Assembly: GCA_903859815.1 (NCBI GenBank)
Contig: CAIOOA010000153.1
Location: 62,001-126,000 of the forward strand
Length of the DNA stretch: 64,000 bases
Direction: 5' to 3'
Source of the DNA: an uncultured Methylococcaceae bacterium
Lineage (GTDB): Bacteria > Pseudomonadota > Gammaproteobacteria > Methylococcales > Methylococcaceae
A model generated the notes under the pieces. That model was not told the DNA's origin. It saw only the letters and a program-made list of their open reading frames with translations, and did not search any database. This document shows positions 49,750 through 59,564 of this stretch, in pieces (positions within the stretch are counted from its first letter, which is position 1; every line of letters starts with the position of its first letter). The position numbers and the translations under genes are program-made.

Positions 49750-51537
49750 CTAAAACCCTAACGCCCTAGCTCCTTGATAAAACACAAAACTGACCGCCCA
49801 AGCCAATAGCAAAGACCAAACGATGGATGCAAACATGAAGGCAACACTTTTCGATTCGTTGCGCAAGGTTGCCACGGCGGACAGGCAGGGAGTGTAAATC
49901 AGGGTAAACAGCATGAAGCTATAGGCTTGCACCCAATCCAGTTTCTGCGCCATCAAGCCCATCAAAGAATCCCCTTCCAAGCCATAAATCGCAGCCAAAG
50001 AGCCAATGACAATTTCCTTGGCGACAAAACCAAAGATTAAAACGACTGACAATTGCGCGTCTATGCCAATCGGGGACAATACTGGAGCCAGCCAAGTGCT
50101 GATATGACCGGCCAAAGTTTCAGCACTGGCAGGAGGCACATCGAAAGGCACATGAGTCAACACCCAAACCGCCACGACACCTAGGGTGATGAATTTGGAT
50201 GCCCGTTTGAGGAAATGGCGAACCTCATGCCAAGCCCTCAAAATGATTTGGCGGGTGGTCGGCAGTCGGTACGGGGGCAGTTCGATGATGAAAGGTTCCG
50301 TGCTAGGAAAACGGTGCTTAAACAGCAAGGCCGTCAGTAATGCAGTGGCAAAACTCAAAAGATAGAGGCTGAATAAGACAATAGGCGCGGCCTGTGCGGT
50401 GAAAATAGCCGTGATAAGAAATAGGAAGACTTGCAAACGCGCCGAACACAAGGAAAAAGGAATGACCAACATGGTGAGTAAGCGCAATGAGCGTGAGCGC
50501 ATAATGCGTGTACCCATCAAAGCCGGCACATTACAGCCAAAACCCATGAGCAGCATGACGAAACTTCGCCCGTCCAACCCCATCTTAGCCATGATCGCAT
50601 CCATCAAAAACGCGGCACGGGACAAGTAACCACTATCCTCCACGACTGTCATCACTAGGAAAAACAATATAATGACCGGCACGAAAGCCGCGACAGTACC
50701 TACACCATTATAAATGCCGTCCAGTAACAAGCCTTGCAGCCAAGTCGGCAAGCTGGCAAGCATAGGCTCCAAACCCAAGGTGCGAGCCTGTGACAACACC
50801 CAAGCCATGCCGTCTTGCATGGGTTTGCCTAGGGTGAAGATAAATTGGAACAGCAAGAACATGATGAGGAAAAACAGCGGCAAGCCGAATAAAGGATGCA
50901 GCAGGATACGATCCAGCATTGCCGTCATGCCCACGGGCATGGTTTTTGGGATTTGCACGGCTTCGCTCATGATTTTTTCCATGGCGGCTTCAATCTCATC
51001 GTCAGCCCTGAGATTCTCGCGTAACATAGCCGGGTCGGTTGGATGACTGCTCAACAAAGCCTTGGCAATGACAGAACTAGCCGATTTGAAACCTTCGCCA
51101 TATTTTGCGCTAATCCAAGCCACGGGCATGTTCATACTGGCAGCCATCTTTTCGATGTCCACAGTGATGCCAGCCCGTTTAGCCTCGTCTGCCATATTGA
51201 GCAATAGCACAGTCGGCAAACCTAATTGCTGGGCTTGCAAGGCTAGGCTCAGTTGCCGCTCCAACTGTACGCCATTGAGGACAATCAACAGCAAATCCAC
51301 GCAATTGTTCTCCAAAAAGTCACGAACGACTTTTTCGTCTTCGGAGAATCCATGGAAATCGTAAATGCCGGGCAAATCCACCACACGGACAACTTGTCCA
51401 TTCAATGGGATTTTTGCCGCCATCAAATCAATGGTAATGCCAGGCCAGTTGCCAACCCGTGCGGATGCGCCCGTGAAACGATTAAAGAAAGTGGATTTGC
51501 CAGTGTTCGGCATTCCCAGCAAGGCAATGCACTTCAT
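49750..51537 (-). CDS. feoB: Ferrous iron transporter FeoB (short form)
   Basis: 595 residues, shorter than E. coli FeoB (773) but like many other bacterial forms. The G domain shows G1 GMPNTGKS, the TIDLMAA switch, G3 DLPGIY, and G4 NMADE. Two Gate-type motifs follow: GFGCNVPALMGTRIM and a second GFVAKEIVIGSLAAIYG. About 8-10 membrane helices. It imports Fe2+ with GTP control. It overlaps feoA by 4 bp. Confidence 0.95.
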   Translation of the reverse strand: MKCIALLGMPNTGKSTFFNRFTGASARVGNWPGITIDLMAAKIPLNGQVVRVVDLPGIYDFHGFSEDEKVVRDFLENNCVDLLLIVLNGVQLERQLSLALQAQQLGLPTVLLLNMADEAKRAGITVDIEKMAASMNMPVAWISAKYGEGFKSASSVIAKALLSSHPTDPAMLRENLRADDEIEAAMEKIMSEAVQIPKTMPVGMTAMLDRILLHPLFGLPLFFLIMFLLFQFIFTLGKPMQDGMAWVLSQARTLGLEPMLASLPTWLQGLLLDGIYNGVGTVAAFVPVIILFFLVMTVVEDSGYLSRAAFLMDAIMAKMGLDGRSFVMLLMGFGCNVPALMGTRIMRSRSLRLLTMLVIPFSLCSARLQVFLFLITAIFTAQAAPIVLFSLYLLSFATALLTALLFKHRFPSTEPFIIELPPYRLPTTRQIILRAWHEVRHFLKRASKFITLGVVAVWVLTHVPFDVPPASAETLAGHISTWLAPVLSPIGIDAQLSVVLIFGFVAKEIVIGSLAAIYGLEGDSLMGLMAQKLDWVQAYSFMLFTLIYTPCLSAVATLRNESKSVAFMFASIVWSLLLAWAVSFVFYQGARALGF

Positions 51538-51776
51538 CGCATCGACTGGCGGCTGACTCGAATTTTGTCCGCATCACAGCGACGCATGATAACCTCGGTG
51601 GTGCCTATGCGGATTTGCAACGGACCTCTGAACCAAGCGCGTCGGATAAGATGAATCTCTTTGCCGACACGAAAACCGAGCGCCAAAAGCCTATGATGCA
51701 AACCCTCTTCGGTGGAAATGGCCCGAATGATGGCGGAATCACCGGGGTGAAGTGAACTGAGTCTGGGTTCTGTCAT
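51534..51776 (-). CDS. feoA: Ferrous iron transport protein FeoA
   Basis: 80 residues, an SH3-like domain with SSLHPGDSAIIRAIS, LHHRLLALGFRVGKEIHLIRRA and RIGTTEVIMRRCDADKIRV. It is needed for FeoB function, probably as a cofactor to its G domain. It heads the feoAB operon, with a Fur-like site just upstream. No FeoC is seen. Confidence 0.94.
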   Translation of the reverse strand: MTEPRLSSLHPGDSAIIRAISTEEGLHHRLLALGFRVGKEIHLIRRAWFRGPLQIRIGTTEVIMRRCDADKIRVSRQSMR

Positions 51777-51792
51777 GACAATACGTCCAAAT

Positions 51793-51812
51793 GATAACGA
51801 TTCCTAATTATC
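51793..51812. promoter_or_regulatory. Possible Fur box upstream of feoA
   Basis: GATAACGATTCCTAATTATC lies 17 bp upstream of the feoA start codon and resembles the Fur consensus (GATAAT-type words in inverted array) with several mismatches. Iron repression of feoAB would be expected. A search with a Fur matrix would settle it. Confidence 0.4.
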
Positions 51813-51846
51813 GCACGGGATCACGTTATCACAAGACATTTTCTGT

Positions 51847-54800
51847 TTATGAACCGTTCAAAGATAGCAGTGCTTTGATCTCCTTGTCGTCTTGCCCTAA
51901 TAATTTAACATCCAACAAATAAATCCGTTGGTCAGGAAGCCCCACGCCTTGAACTAAATATTCGCGAATGGATTTGCCACGGGTCTGGGCCAGGCTGCGC
52001 AAATCCCCTTCACTCACCACCCATTGCTCCAGTAATTTGCTTTTGGCGCTTGCCAATTTCTCACCACTCAAGGCTTCGTTATTACCTACATCTTGTAATT
52101 CAGGCGTGTTGGGGATTTTCGACCGAATTAGATTAGTCAGCAAGCGGGCATAATCCTCTTGACTCAGCGTCAGTTCGTCACTGTCAGAGGGTTTGGACTT
52201 CGTCTTTCCCAACTCGATGAGCTTATTGTTTTTTAATTGCCGAGTCAGGTCTTGCTCAGCCAAGATTGAACGATCCAAAGTTTGGTGGGCAGTGCCTTTA
52301 ATTTCCAAGCTCAATGCGGGTCTTTCCTTTAGCGCCTTGGCAACTTCGTCCAACTTGCCTTTTTGCTCGTTACTCAAATCAGTCTTGCCGGGCTGGAAAG
52401 ACACTGAGCCGAGGTCTTCCTGGGTTCCTCCACCGCTCACTAAGCCGCCAATCAAATTAAAGGGTGCGGTGACTAATTTGGTGAGCAAAGTGGTGGCGGC
52501 ATTGCCAAGCAAACTCCAAATATCGATTTGCGGATTACTCAAATCACCGGTGACAGGCAAATTAAGATCAATCCGACCATTGGAATCTTTAAGCAGGGAT
52601 ATGGCTAATTTGACAGGCAAGGAGGTCGCATCGGCACTTTCCACCTGTTCGCCTAAGGTTAAATTGTCGAGGATGAACTTGTTTTCCGCCGTCAACTGAC
52701 CGTTGGACAGTTTATAGTGGAGATCCATCGATAACTTGCCTTTTTCGATGCGAAACCCTGCAAACTTGCCAGAATAAGGTGACAATGTGGTCAAATTGAC
52801 ATCGGTGAAATTCATGATGATGTCGGTGAATATCTTCACGCTAAACAGATTGATTTTGCCATAGATTTTGACTGGGGAACCTTCGTTCAGCTTGCCTTCC
52901 AGCATGACATCCGACTTGGCTTCTTGGCTAGAAGTCAAGCCGCGAATATCGCCAGTCAAATCATGAATATTGACTGAAAAATTAGTCGGTTTGATCGTCA
53001 TGTCAGTGAAATCGGCGTTGGCTTTGTGGATATGCACAGTGCCTATCACGATAGCTGTCGAAGCATTCGCCTTGCTGCTGGGTGTGGGCTTTGCGGTTGG
53101 TTCGACAGTTGTCTTGGCAAGCTTTTCCACCTTGCTTGGCTTGCCCGATTTTTTTGCTTCAACTGACTTAACGGGTGTTACCACCTTGACCGGCTCCGCC
53201 GGGGGAGTCTCAGGTTTTGGCGTAGCTAAAGTTGTTTTGCTGGCCGGCGGAGATAGATTTTCCGCGATATTGAATTTTTTGTCTGCGTCGAGTATGGCTC
53301 TGATATAAGGCTCGGTGGTGATGATTTCCCGAATACTAATTCGTTGTGGATTTGTCTCAAATACGATTCCATTCAAACGCAATTTTTTCAAATTGATAAA
53401 GTCCTTGCCTTCTCGCTTGTCATCCGAGGCAAAATTAGCCACGGCCACATCCCCGGTGAAACGCAACTGTTGATTCTGGCTCTCGTTGTATTCGATGTCG
53501 GCATTCAGGTTCAACGCCCCCTTGACCACGTTAAAGCGAACGAGATTGTCAAAATAAGCTTGTAATCCGGGCAGGCTCAAATCATCGACATAAATCTTTA
53601 TGATTGCTTTGGCCGGAGAAAGATTGACATTACCCTCCAATGCGATGCGTCCATTCATGGTTAGCCCTGTATTCATGCCTATCCAAAAGGGTTTGCCTTG
53701 TACCGTGCTAAAATTTTTCAATAGCAGATTTAAGGGCGAAAAGCGCATTGCCACGGGCGGTGTCACGGAAAAATCACGCAGTGCTATATCATTATTATTG
53801 AGTTCGATGACATCCGCACCAAACGTCCAAGGTTTACTGGGCGGTTCTTTGCTGGCTGGTTTTGCGGGCGTAGGCGAAGGTTTGACGGCAGGGTTGGCAG
53901 GCGGCGGCATTCCGGGCGCTCCAATCGAACCGTTTTGTTCCCGCCAAGCCGCCAGCACTGATTTTTGAGTCGTGATCTTGCCCAGATGCACAGACCTGTC
54001 TACAGCACTCAAATCTATGTCATCCAGTTTAATCGAACCGACGCTTGCGAAACGCGGCTTGCCATTATCCTCGCGAATGGGGGTCGGTGATTTCAAATCA
54101 ACTTTTTCCACATTAAACGTCTTTAACTGCATTTTTAAGACGTTTAAGTCCAAACCCAGTCCTTGCGCATTCGCCGAACCAACATCCACCGGAACGGGAG
54201 CCTTTACCCCGACTTTTTCAATGCCGAAGGAAGCCAGTTTGAGTTGATTCGCCTTGACATCGAAATCCAGCCCCAAGGCTTTGAGCGAAGCAATATCGAC
54301 CGGGTTTGCCGGAACCTTTAACCCAATCTTATCGACACCGATGGATTCCAGCTTAAGCTGGTTGGCCTTAACATCAAAACCAAGCCCTTGCAGCGAGATA
54401 GAGGCAACGTCGACAGGGGTTGGGGTTTTCGCCCCGATCTTCTCCACCCCGACGGAAGCCAATTTAAGCTGATTGGTTTTGACATCAAAACCGATGCCTT
54501 GCAATTTAATCGAGGCGATATCAGCAGTCGACGGTGATTTGACGCCAATTTTCTCGACACCGATGGAATCCAATTTAAGCTGACTGGCCTTGACATCGAA
54601 TTCAAGCCCTTCCGCATTGACCGCAGCCACATCAACGGCGGCAGCGCCCTTGAGCGAAATGTTTTCCACACCCAATTTTTTAAGATGGAGCAGATTGGAT
54701 TTTTGTTGGAAGCTTAATTCTTGAGTCGCAATGGAATCGACGGTCAAAAAAGGCTGGCCGTCTTTGGCGATGTTCAAGCCCTTTATTTGCGCTTCCAATA

Positions 54801-55608
54801 AGGGAATTTCGAAATCCGATTCTTTGCCATATTTATACTGTAACTTCAGCGATAATAAACCATCCAGCACAACATAGCCTTTCTCGGACACCAGCCAAGC
54901 TGCCAAGGGAGCCAGATTCAGGTCTTGCAATTGAAATTCACCGGAAACCGAGGTTTCCTCGAAATGCAAATCACCATCGCTGGAAATGAATTCCTTACCT
55001 TCCTCTTCGGCATTCAGTTTAAAACTGGCCGCCGATGCGGAGTTTGTCCCCAGATTGGCAAGGGTGAAATTCAGGGGCGACAACACTTTTTTAAAGCCCA
55101 AACCTCTGGACTGATCCTCGAAAGAGAGTCGCCCATCTTTCACATCGAACAAGGTCAATAAAAATGGAAAAGCGCCCGATGAAGACTCCTCTTCCTTGGG
55201 CTGGTCGGGTTTGGACAACAGGAACTCGAAATTGGGTTTGCCCTCATGGTCAAATAAGACATTGATTGAGGGGCGGATGATTTTGACATCGGCAACCAAG
55301 GATTTGGATTTGATCGAACGCATGGCGTCAATATCCAGCTTGAGTTCGCCAATACTCGCCACTTCGCCGTTATCCGGTGCTTTCAATGAAAATCCATCAA
55401 TCGCCACGGCCAACTTGAAAGGATCGAACGCTGTCTTTTCGGCATGGAATTGCCCGCCCATCTTTTCCGATACCCTAGGCCAAACTTGGGTTTGAACGAG
55501 ATAGGGAACCAAATAAAAGCCTACTAGGGCGTAAACACCCACAGCCAAGGCCAAGCCCCCAAAAAGACCTGCAAACCAACGCCATTTATTTTTGAAAAAC
55601 GTCACCAT
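51847..55608 (-). CDS. Giant AsmA-like / DUF748 envelope protein with internal repeats
   Basis: About 1253 residues. An N-terminal membrane helix (WFAGLFGGLALAVGVYALVG) is followed by AsmA/DUF748-type beta repeats (GVYALVGFYLVPYLVQTQ start, FDPFKLAVAIDGFSLK, VLFDHEGKPNFEFLL). About six 37-residue repeats sit at about 307-510. A Pro/Lys-rich linker is at about 800-870, and the C-terminal DUF748 block contains GNLALM-free TAENKFILDNLTLGEQVE and SVSFQPGKTDLSNEQKGKL. Such proteins span the periplasm and may move lipids, as AsmA/TamB/YhdP proteins do. It reads away from feoA on the same strand after a 70-bp gap. Start 55608 puts the helix near the N-terminus. Confidence 0.82.
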   Translation of the reverse strand: MVTFFKNKWRWFAGLFGGLALAVGVYALVGFYLVPYLVQTQVWPRVSEKMGGQFHAEKTAFDPFKLAVAIDGFSLKAPDNGEVASIGELKLDIDAMRSIKSKSLVADVKIIRPSINVLFDHEGKPNFEFLLSKPDQPKEEESSSGAFPFLLTLFDVKDGRLSFEDQSRGLGFKKVLSPLNFTLANLGTNSASAASFKLNAEEEGKEFISSDGDLHFEETSVSGEFQLQDLNLAPLAAWLVSEKGYVVLDGLLSLKLQYKYGKESDFEIPLLEAQIKGLNIAKDGQPFLTVDSIATQELSFQQKSNLLHLKKLGVENISLKGAAAVDVAAVNAEGLEFDVKASQLKLDSIGVEKIGVKSPSTADIASIKLQGIGFDVKTNQLKLASVGVEKIGAKTPTPVDVASISLQGLGFDVKANQLKLESIGVDKIGLKVPANPVDIASLKALGLDFDVKANQLKLASFGIEKVGVKAPVPVDVGSANAQGLGLDLNVLKMQLKTFNVEKVDLKSPTPIREDNGKPRFASVGSIKLDDIDLSAVDRSVHLGKITTQKSVLAAWREQNGSIGAPGMPPPANPAVKPSPTPAKPASKEPPSKPWTFGADVIELNNNDIALRDFSVTPPVAMRFSPLNLLLKNFSTVQGKPFWIGMNTGLTMNGRIALEGNVNLSPAKAIIKIYVDDLSLPGLQAYFDNLVRFNVVKGALNLNADIEYNESQNQQLRFTGDVAVANFASDDKREGKDFINLKKLRLNGIVFETNPQRISIREIITTEPYIRAILDADKKFNIAENLSPPASKTTLATPKPETPPAEPVKVVTPVKSVEAKKSGKPSKVEKLAKTTVEPTAKPTPSSKANASTAIVIGTVHIHKANADFTDMTIKPTNFSVNIHDLTGDIRGLTSSQEAKSDVMLEGKLNEGSPVKIYGKINLFSVKIFTDIIMNFTDVNLTTLSPYSGKFAGFRIEKGKLSMDLHYKLSNGQLTAENKFILDNLTLGEQVESADATSLPVKLAISLLKDSNGRIDLNLPVTGDLSNPQIDIWSLLGNAATTLLTKLVTAPFNLIGGLVSGGGTQEDLGSVSFQPGKTDLSNEQKGKLDEVAKALKERPALSLEIKGTAHQTLDRSILAEQDLTRQLKNNKLIELGKTKSKPSDSDELTLSQEDYARLLTNLIRSKIPNTPELQDVGNNEALSGEKLASAKSKLLEQWVVSEGDLRSLAQTRGKSIREYLVQGVGLPDQRIYLLDVKLLGQDDKEIKALLSLNGS
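54082..54690 (-). repeat. About six 37-codon repeats inside the AsmA/DUF748 gene
   Basis: Consecutive units read LHLKKLGVENISLK..., LKLDSIGVEKIGVKS..., LKLASVGVEKIGAKT..., LKLESIGVDKIGLKV..., LKLASFGIEKVGVKA..., MQLKTFNVEKVDLKS..., each ending near GLGFDVKANQ. The fourth has one extra residue. The central copies are most alike. Period 37 codons (111 bp), a multiple of three, so copies keep the frame. Confidence 0.88.
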
Positions 55609-55932
55609 TCCAAGCCCTCTCTCTAATCTGATTTGATTCAATCCCGCCAATTATGCAACATTGACAAACCTCATCCTAGCCACAACTGCCCCGTTGATTA
55701 TATACGAACGAGAAAACTTCATCTTTGCTAAAAATTTTTTTGTTTCTTCGCCGATCAGTCGACTATTTTTGACTATACTCAAAAATGATTTCAGTGTTCA
55801 CAGCAATGAAATCAAGATGCTTCTTGCAATATCCATTGTCAAGGGCAAGCAAGAAACCAACCGCCAGACAATGGCGTAGTGCCTGTGACTGGCAGGTTTC
55901 TATTCCAGCATCCCATGAAAAGGAGACTGACC

Positions 55933-56409
55933 ATGAGCGCCGATCTTGTGAAAAGTGACCTGACCCCTGAACTACAGCAAAGGATTCTTAATTTGTTTCA
56001 GGATGTTAAGACTCTGATGCCGTATTTGATTAACCTTCCGCCGGAAGATCGTCGGGCATTGCCAAAAATGGGTCCAAAAAGCCGTGCTTTTGTAGACCAA
56101 GGCTTGGTGACCGCCGAGCAAAACCCTGGCATTCTGCCGAGAAATTTCGACTTGGAAGAATACCGTCATCATGTTGAGCAACTGAGGCTGTTGGAGCCAT
56201 TGGTGATGATGTCGGAGCAACTCAATTCTCTGATGGAAGACACATTCATTGGTATGGGCAGCGACTGCTATACCCATACCTTGGTGGTTTACCAAACGGC
56301 TAAGATGGCTGGCAAGGGCAGCGGACTAGACCCGCACCTAGACAGTCTTGCCAAGCGTTTTGCCCGTCGTTCGCCTAGCAAAGATGACACGTCTCCCACT
56401 GAGAAGTGA
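55933..56409 (+). CDS. Conserved hypothetical protein
   Basis: 158 residues, helix-rich, with no signal or membrane segment. The recognisable stretch is LPPEDRRALPKMGPKSRAFVDQ and a middle LLEPLVMMSEQLNSLMEDTFIGMGSD. I recall similar hypothetical proteins in gammaproteobacteria but no function. ATG 55933 has AAAAGGAGA ideally placed and is preferred to the upstream start at 55879. It is divergent from the AsmA-like gene; the roughly 320-bp region between (55609-55932) has no other gene and should hold both promoters. Confidence 0.7.
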   Translation: MSADLVKSDLTPELQQRILNLFQDVKTLMPYLINLPPEDRRALPKMGPKSRAFVDQGLVTAEQNPGILPRNFDLEEYRHHVEQLRLLEPLVMMSEQLNSLMEDTFIGMGSDCYTHTLVVYQTAKMAGKGSGLDPHLDSLAKRFARRSPSKDDTSPTEK

Positions 56410-56428
56410 TAGACGCTAACCGATGCCA

Positions 56429-56508
56429 GTAGCCCGGACGGAGCCTCCGGCGTAGTCCGGGGGCAAAACCAACAACGCCCGGATTACGCTTTTTTCCCTC
56501 CGGGCTAC
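56429..56508. repeat. Palindromic GTAGCCCGGA repeat
   Basis: Outer arms GTAGCCCGGA (56429-56438) and TCCGGGCTAC (56499-56508) enclose ggcgtagtccgggggc and gcccggattacgc words. It is the widespread proteobacterial 'GTAGCCCGGAT' repeat in an imperfect form, downstream of the hypothetical gene; it may serve as transcription end. Confidence 0.65.
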
Positions 56509-56742
56509 GGCAATAGGGTTCAAGACGGGAAGGTTCGGGAAACAAACTGCGTGATTCCTATTTTGAACCCCAAAAGAGCAGTTAATTGCTTCGACAATCT
56601 GCAAAATTTTTTGAATTTTCAGGTTTGCAAGCAGGACCATCAAGCTTTAAACAGCAACATTTCCACTCAAAGCCTGAACATTTCAGCAAAAAGCTCCGCT
56701 ATTCTTGTTTGGAACTGAATGGCTTAAGTTCAGAACTCAAGC

Positions 56743-57004
56743 ATTGGAGTCAATAACTCCAATGCTTGAGAAAATTTCTCAAACGTTTCAGCTTGGAGCT
56801 CAATCATTGGAGTCAATAACTCCAACATTTGAGAAAATTTCTCAAATGTTTGAGCTTGGGACTCAATCATTGGAGTCAATAACTCCAACACTTGAGAAAA
56901 TTTCTCAAATATTTCAGATCAGATTCCAATCATTGGAGTCAATAACTCCAACACTTGAGAAAATTTCTCAAATATTTCAGATCAGAGTCCAATCATTGGA
57001 GTAA
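56743..57004 (+). repeat. 63-bp tandem repeat array, four full units plus a partial
   Basis: Units start at 56743, 56806, 56869, 56932 and 56995. Each contains two small palindromes: GGAGTCAATAACTCC and TGAGAAAATTTCTCA (in unit 2 the second grows to 13-bp arms AACATTTGAGAAA). The period is 21 codons; one frame is open from 56705 and reads LESITPTLEKISQ-type repeats, but it lacks a ribosome binding site and other coding features. The surrounding 56510-57122 has no clear gene. Confidence 0.85.
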
Positions 57005-57122
57005 TTCACTTCAATACTCAACAAAAATTCTCGGATTTTCATTTTTCGAGCCTAAATATTGCTGCTCTACTTTTAAACCGCGCATCATCTGCTGCTAGAT
57101 CTCGGCAATCTGTAAGCTCTAT

Positions 57123-57445
57123 TTATTTTAATCTAGCGGCTTCCGTCGCAATATGCCCAGCAAGGGAAGAAAAAAATGTCTTGATGTCAGTCATAGTGGA
57201 CATGGTCGAATATTCACCCGTTTCGATGCTATTTCTTGGTGAACTGATAATGGCTGCTGATGAATAAAGCTGCTCTTTGACAAGCTTTTGACATAGCAGA
57301 TCATACCGCTTGAGATAGGATGCTCCTTTAAAATCATCAAACACTGGAATTCAATTTGCTTTTGTCTAGCGGCTTCGCGGTTTCTCCAGAAAAGCTTCAC
57401 AGCTTCATGAACTTTATGTTCGTAATCTACAAGATCGAGTGCCAC
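57123..57445 (-). pseudogene. Broken PaeR7I/XhoI-type restriction endonuclease gene
   Basis: The N-terminal part (from GTG at 57445: [20 protein letters not shown]..., then ARQKQIE) and a C-terminal part in another frame ([18 protein letters not shown]... to [11 protein letters not shown]) look like the two ends of a PaeR7I/XhoI family endonuclease of about 230-250 residues. The middle, which should hold the PD-(D/E)xK-type active site, is missing, and the junction near 57345-57350 is frameshifted. It starts directly after the methyltransferase stop, as an RM operon would. The endonuclease is therefore inactive. Confidence 0.7.
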
Positions 57446-59182
57446 TTATTCTCCATTGCTTTTGAGTAAAGCTATTTCATCAATGCTTAAAGCATATAAT
57501 TTGAACGCGGCAGAATCACAAGCTAAGAAATCTCGTTGGATTGCTGCCTTTTTCAATTCAATCTTCAACTCTTCGGGTATAGTTTGCCAATGTGGAAGGC
57601 GGATGCGTCGAAGATATTGGGCTTGGAAGCGAAAATAACCACCGCGCATTTTAGTTGAATAAGTCGTTATGAACAATCGGGTGATGCTTGATAAAAGTAC
57701 TGCCTGCAAAGCGCGTAAGTCCCATGTTTCGCTGGTGACATAATACAGGTTATGATGGGGATAGAATCTGCCTTCTTCAAATACGACGTGTGCCTCACCT
57801 TTGATGTCAGGAATCAATAGCTTTGGCTTAAATGCGATGGAAGGGGTTATGCGGTCAATCGTGCGATACCAGTTTTTGGGGGACTTTAAAGCACAATGCC
57901 GCTTAGCGATGACATCCCGTCGCGTATTAAGATAATTAGCTAAGTATGGATAATCGCAAAGCTTGACGAGACCGCCTTCGTCTTCAAACGGATTGATGAC
58001 CCCTTTGCCCCTCCATTGCACTTCCCCTGACTGAATATCATCGGTGGTGACTAAAGGAAGTTTTCTCCCTAGTTCCACATCGAGTGCGTCATAATTCCCA
58101 ATAAAGGCTTTATCCGCACCTGTGGCAACGCCAATGCCAACCTTGCAACCCGTTTCCTCCAGGGTCGGAAAGTCCGTTTCAAGGCGGCGAATTAGTGTTG
58201 TTTGCTTTGAAGATTCCAGTAACCACGGCTCGGCTTGGTGGGGTATTCTGTTCAATTCCCTTACCATGCTTCCATTATTTAAGGGTTGAGTGTGCCGCAA
58301 TTCCTTTGCAAGCAGACTGAGTGCTTCCCGATCGACCGACGGGCGATAAGCCACCCGAGTGGGCCCCGGTTTTTCACGACTAATTACGGTTATTGCCGGA
58401 TAGGCATCCACTTCATCATGAAATGCTGGGGTATCCACCATATCCACATAGAATTTTAGATGAAACCGTTCAGCCACTAGCTTACGCAATGGCCCACCAT
58501 AACGATTTTTCATCCACCGATCAGCACAAATGAACCCTAGATTACCCCCTTCATTCAATGCCAGCAAAGAATGCTCAATGAATGGAATATACAGGTCGGC
58601 TCTATCGTATAATGTATGAAACCGCCGCCGATATTCTGCCAGCAAGGGTGCCGGAATTAGTTCTTGGCGGACATAGGGCGGGTTGCCGATGACAAAATCG
58701 AAACCACTATCAAACTGTTCCAACAAAAAATCGCCTTGCACCAACCAACGATCTACCAACAATGTGGCTGATGACTGATCAATGCCATCCTGCATAAGTT
58801 GTTCAAGTACTTTGTTACGGCTTTTGTGAAATGTATCGCGATGAAGCTCGACAGCGCGGATGGCATTGCCTAATTCATCGACTATTGAGCGTCTGTTTCC
58901 TGTAACCTGCCATGATTCCAGCAGTCGTTTTACTGATTGCAATAAGAATTCACCACCGCCAACCGAAGGTTCCAATAAACGCTTTTGATACAGTGGCTTA
59001 TCTTTAGTGTAGCCAACTAAATCCAGAATAAAATCGACGATTTCAACCCGAGTGTAGATAGCTCCACGCGATTCTGTCTCGTTGCTGACGGCTAAAGATT
59101 CGATGGCCGCAGTAAGTATTGGGGGAGGAGAGCTAAATGCTTCAATAAATAAGTCGTAATTTATTAATGGTTTGGATGACAA
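57446..59182 (-). CDS. N6-adenine DNA methyltransferase (PaeR7I/XhoI type), orphaned
   Basis: 578 residues. SAM-binding motif I is [15 protein letters not shown] (about 69-83) and catalytic motif IV is [10 protein letters not shown] (161-170). The C-terminal half has a TaqI-like target-recognition domain (for example GYPFRF-type [18 protein letters not shown]). It resembles type II gamma-class m6A enzymes of the PaeR7I group, which recognise CTCGAG; specificity here is inferred. The cognate endonuclease downstream is broken, so this methylase is likely a solitary, regulatory or immunising enzyme. Confidence 0.85.
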   Translation of the reverse strand: MSSKPLINYDLFIEAFSSPPPILTAAIESLAVSNETESRGAIYTRVEIVDFILDLVGYTKDKPLYQKRLLEPSVGGGEFLLQSVKRLLESWQVTGNRRSIVDELGNAIRAVELHRDTFHKSRNKVLEQLMQDGIDQSSATLLVDRWLVQGDFLLEQFDSGFDFVIGNPPYVRQELIPAPLLAEYRRRFHTLYDRADLYIPFIEHSLLALNEGGNLGFICADRWMKNRYGGPLRKLVAERFHLKFYVDMVDTPAFHDEVDAYPAITVISREKPGPTRVAYRPSVDREALSLLAKELRHTQPLNNGSMVRELNRIPHQAEPWLLESSKQTTLIRRLETDFPTLEETGCKVGIGVATGADKAFIGNYDALDVELGRKLPLVTTDDIQSGEVQWRGKGVINPFEDEGGLVKLCDYPYLANYLNTRRDVIAKRHCALKSPKNWYRTIDRITPSIAFKPKLLIPDIKGEAHVVFEEGRFYPHHNLYYVTSETWDLRALQAVLLSSITRLFITTYSTKMRGGYFRFQAQYLRRIRLPHWQTIPEELKIELKKAAIQRDFLACDSAAFKLYALSIDEIALLKSNGE

Positions 59183-59256
59183 GAAAAAGATTCCTAATTG
59201 AAAATGATGGATATTCCAACGTTATGTCTTATCCCGCAAAAAAACACCCACTTCGC

Positions 59257-59526
59257 TCACGATGACAAAAATGAATCTAAAACCCCTTTATCGGTTAAGT
59301 TGCCGATTAGCCGGTCGGTCTGCAAGCCGTTTTTTCTTTGAAGTGTGGGAATGGCGACTATGCCATCAATCAATCCACGCAATGGTTCATTTTTTAGATC
59401 GACAACCTCAAGGCGATAATGATCCGGTGATAAGTTTTCCATGGCTATTCTTAGTTGGGTCAAAGCCTGCTCGGAATTGGGTGTACCGCTAGTGATGTAT
59501 AGTTGCAGTTCGATCAGGTTGCCCAT
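59257..59526 (-). CDS. KaiB-like thioredoxin-fold protein
   Basis: 89 residues. The IELQLYITSGTPNSEQALTQL start and YRLEVVDLKNEPLRGLIDGIVAIPTL-like middle match KaiB and its non-clock relatives. KaiB is fold-switching and binds KaiC; no kaiC is in the window. It lies 38 bp downstream of the CheB-CheR-PAS-GGDEF-EAL gene on the same strand. In other bacteria KaiB-like proteins sit next to signalling kinases and may tie stress or redox input to them. Confidence 0.85.
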   Translation of the reverse strand: MGNLIELQLYITSGTPNSEQALTQLRIAMENLSPDHYRLEVVDLKNEPLRGLIDGIVAIPTLQRKNGLQTDRLIGNLTDKGVLDSFLSS

Positions 59527-59564
59527 GTTATTTTTCCTCTTTGATTAGTTTAGCCTGGGGCATT

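Noticed and set aside
56705-57004. 100-codon repeat protein LESITPTLEKISQ
   Set aside because: Kept as a DNA repeat: no ribosome binding site, the frame depends only on the 63-bp period, and the units are palindromic.
56743-57004. CRISPR-like array
   Set aside because: Units are contiguous without unique spacers, and there are no cas genes.
57123-57344. Independent small gene starting at GTG 57344
   Set aside because: Its sequence continues a restriction enzyme C-terminus, so it is treated as part of the pseudogene.
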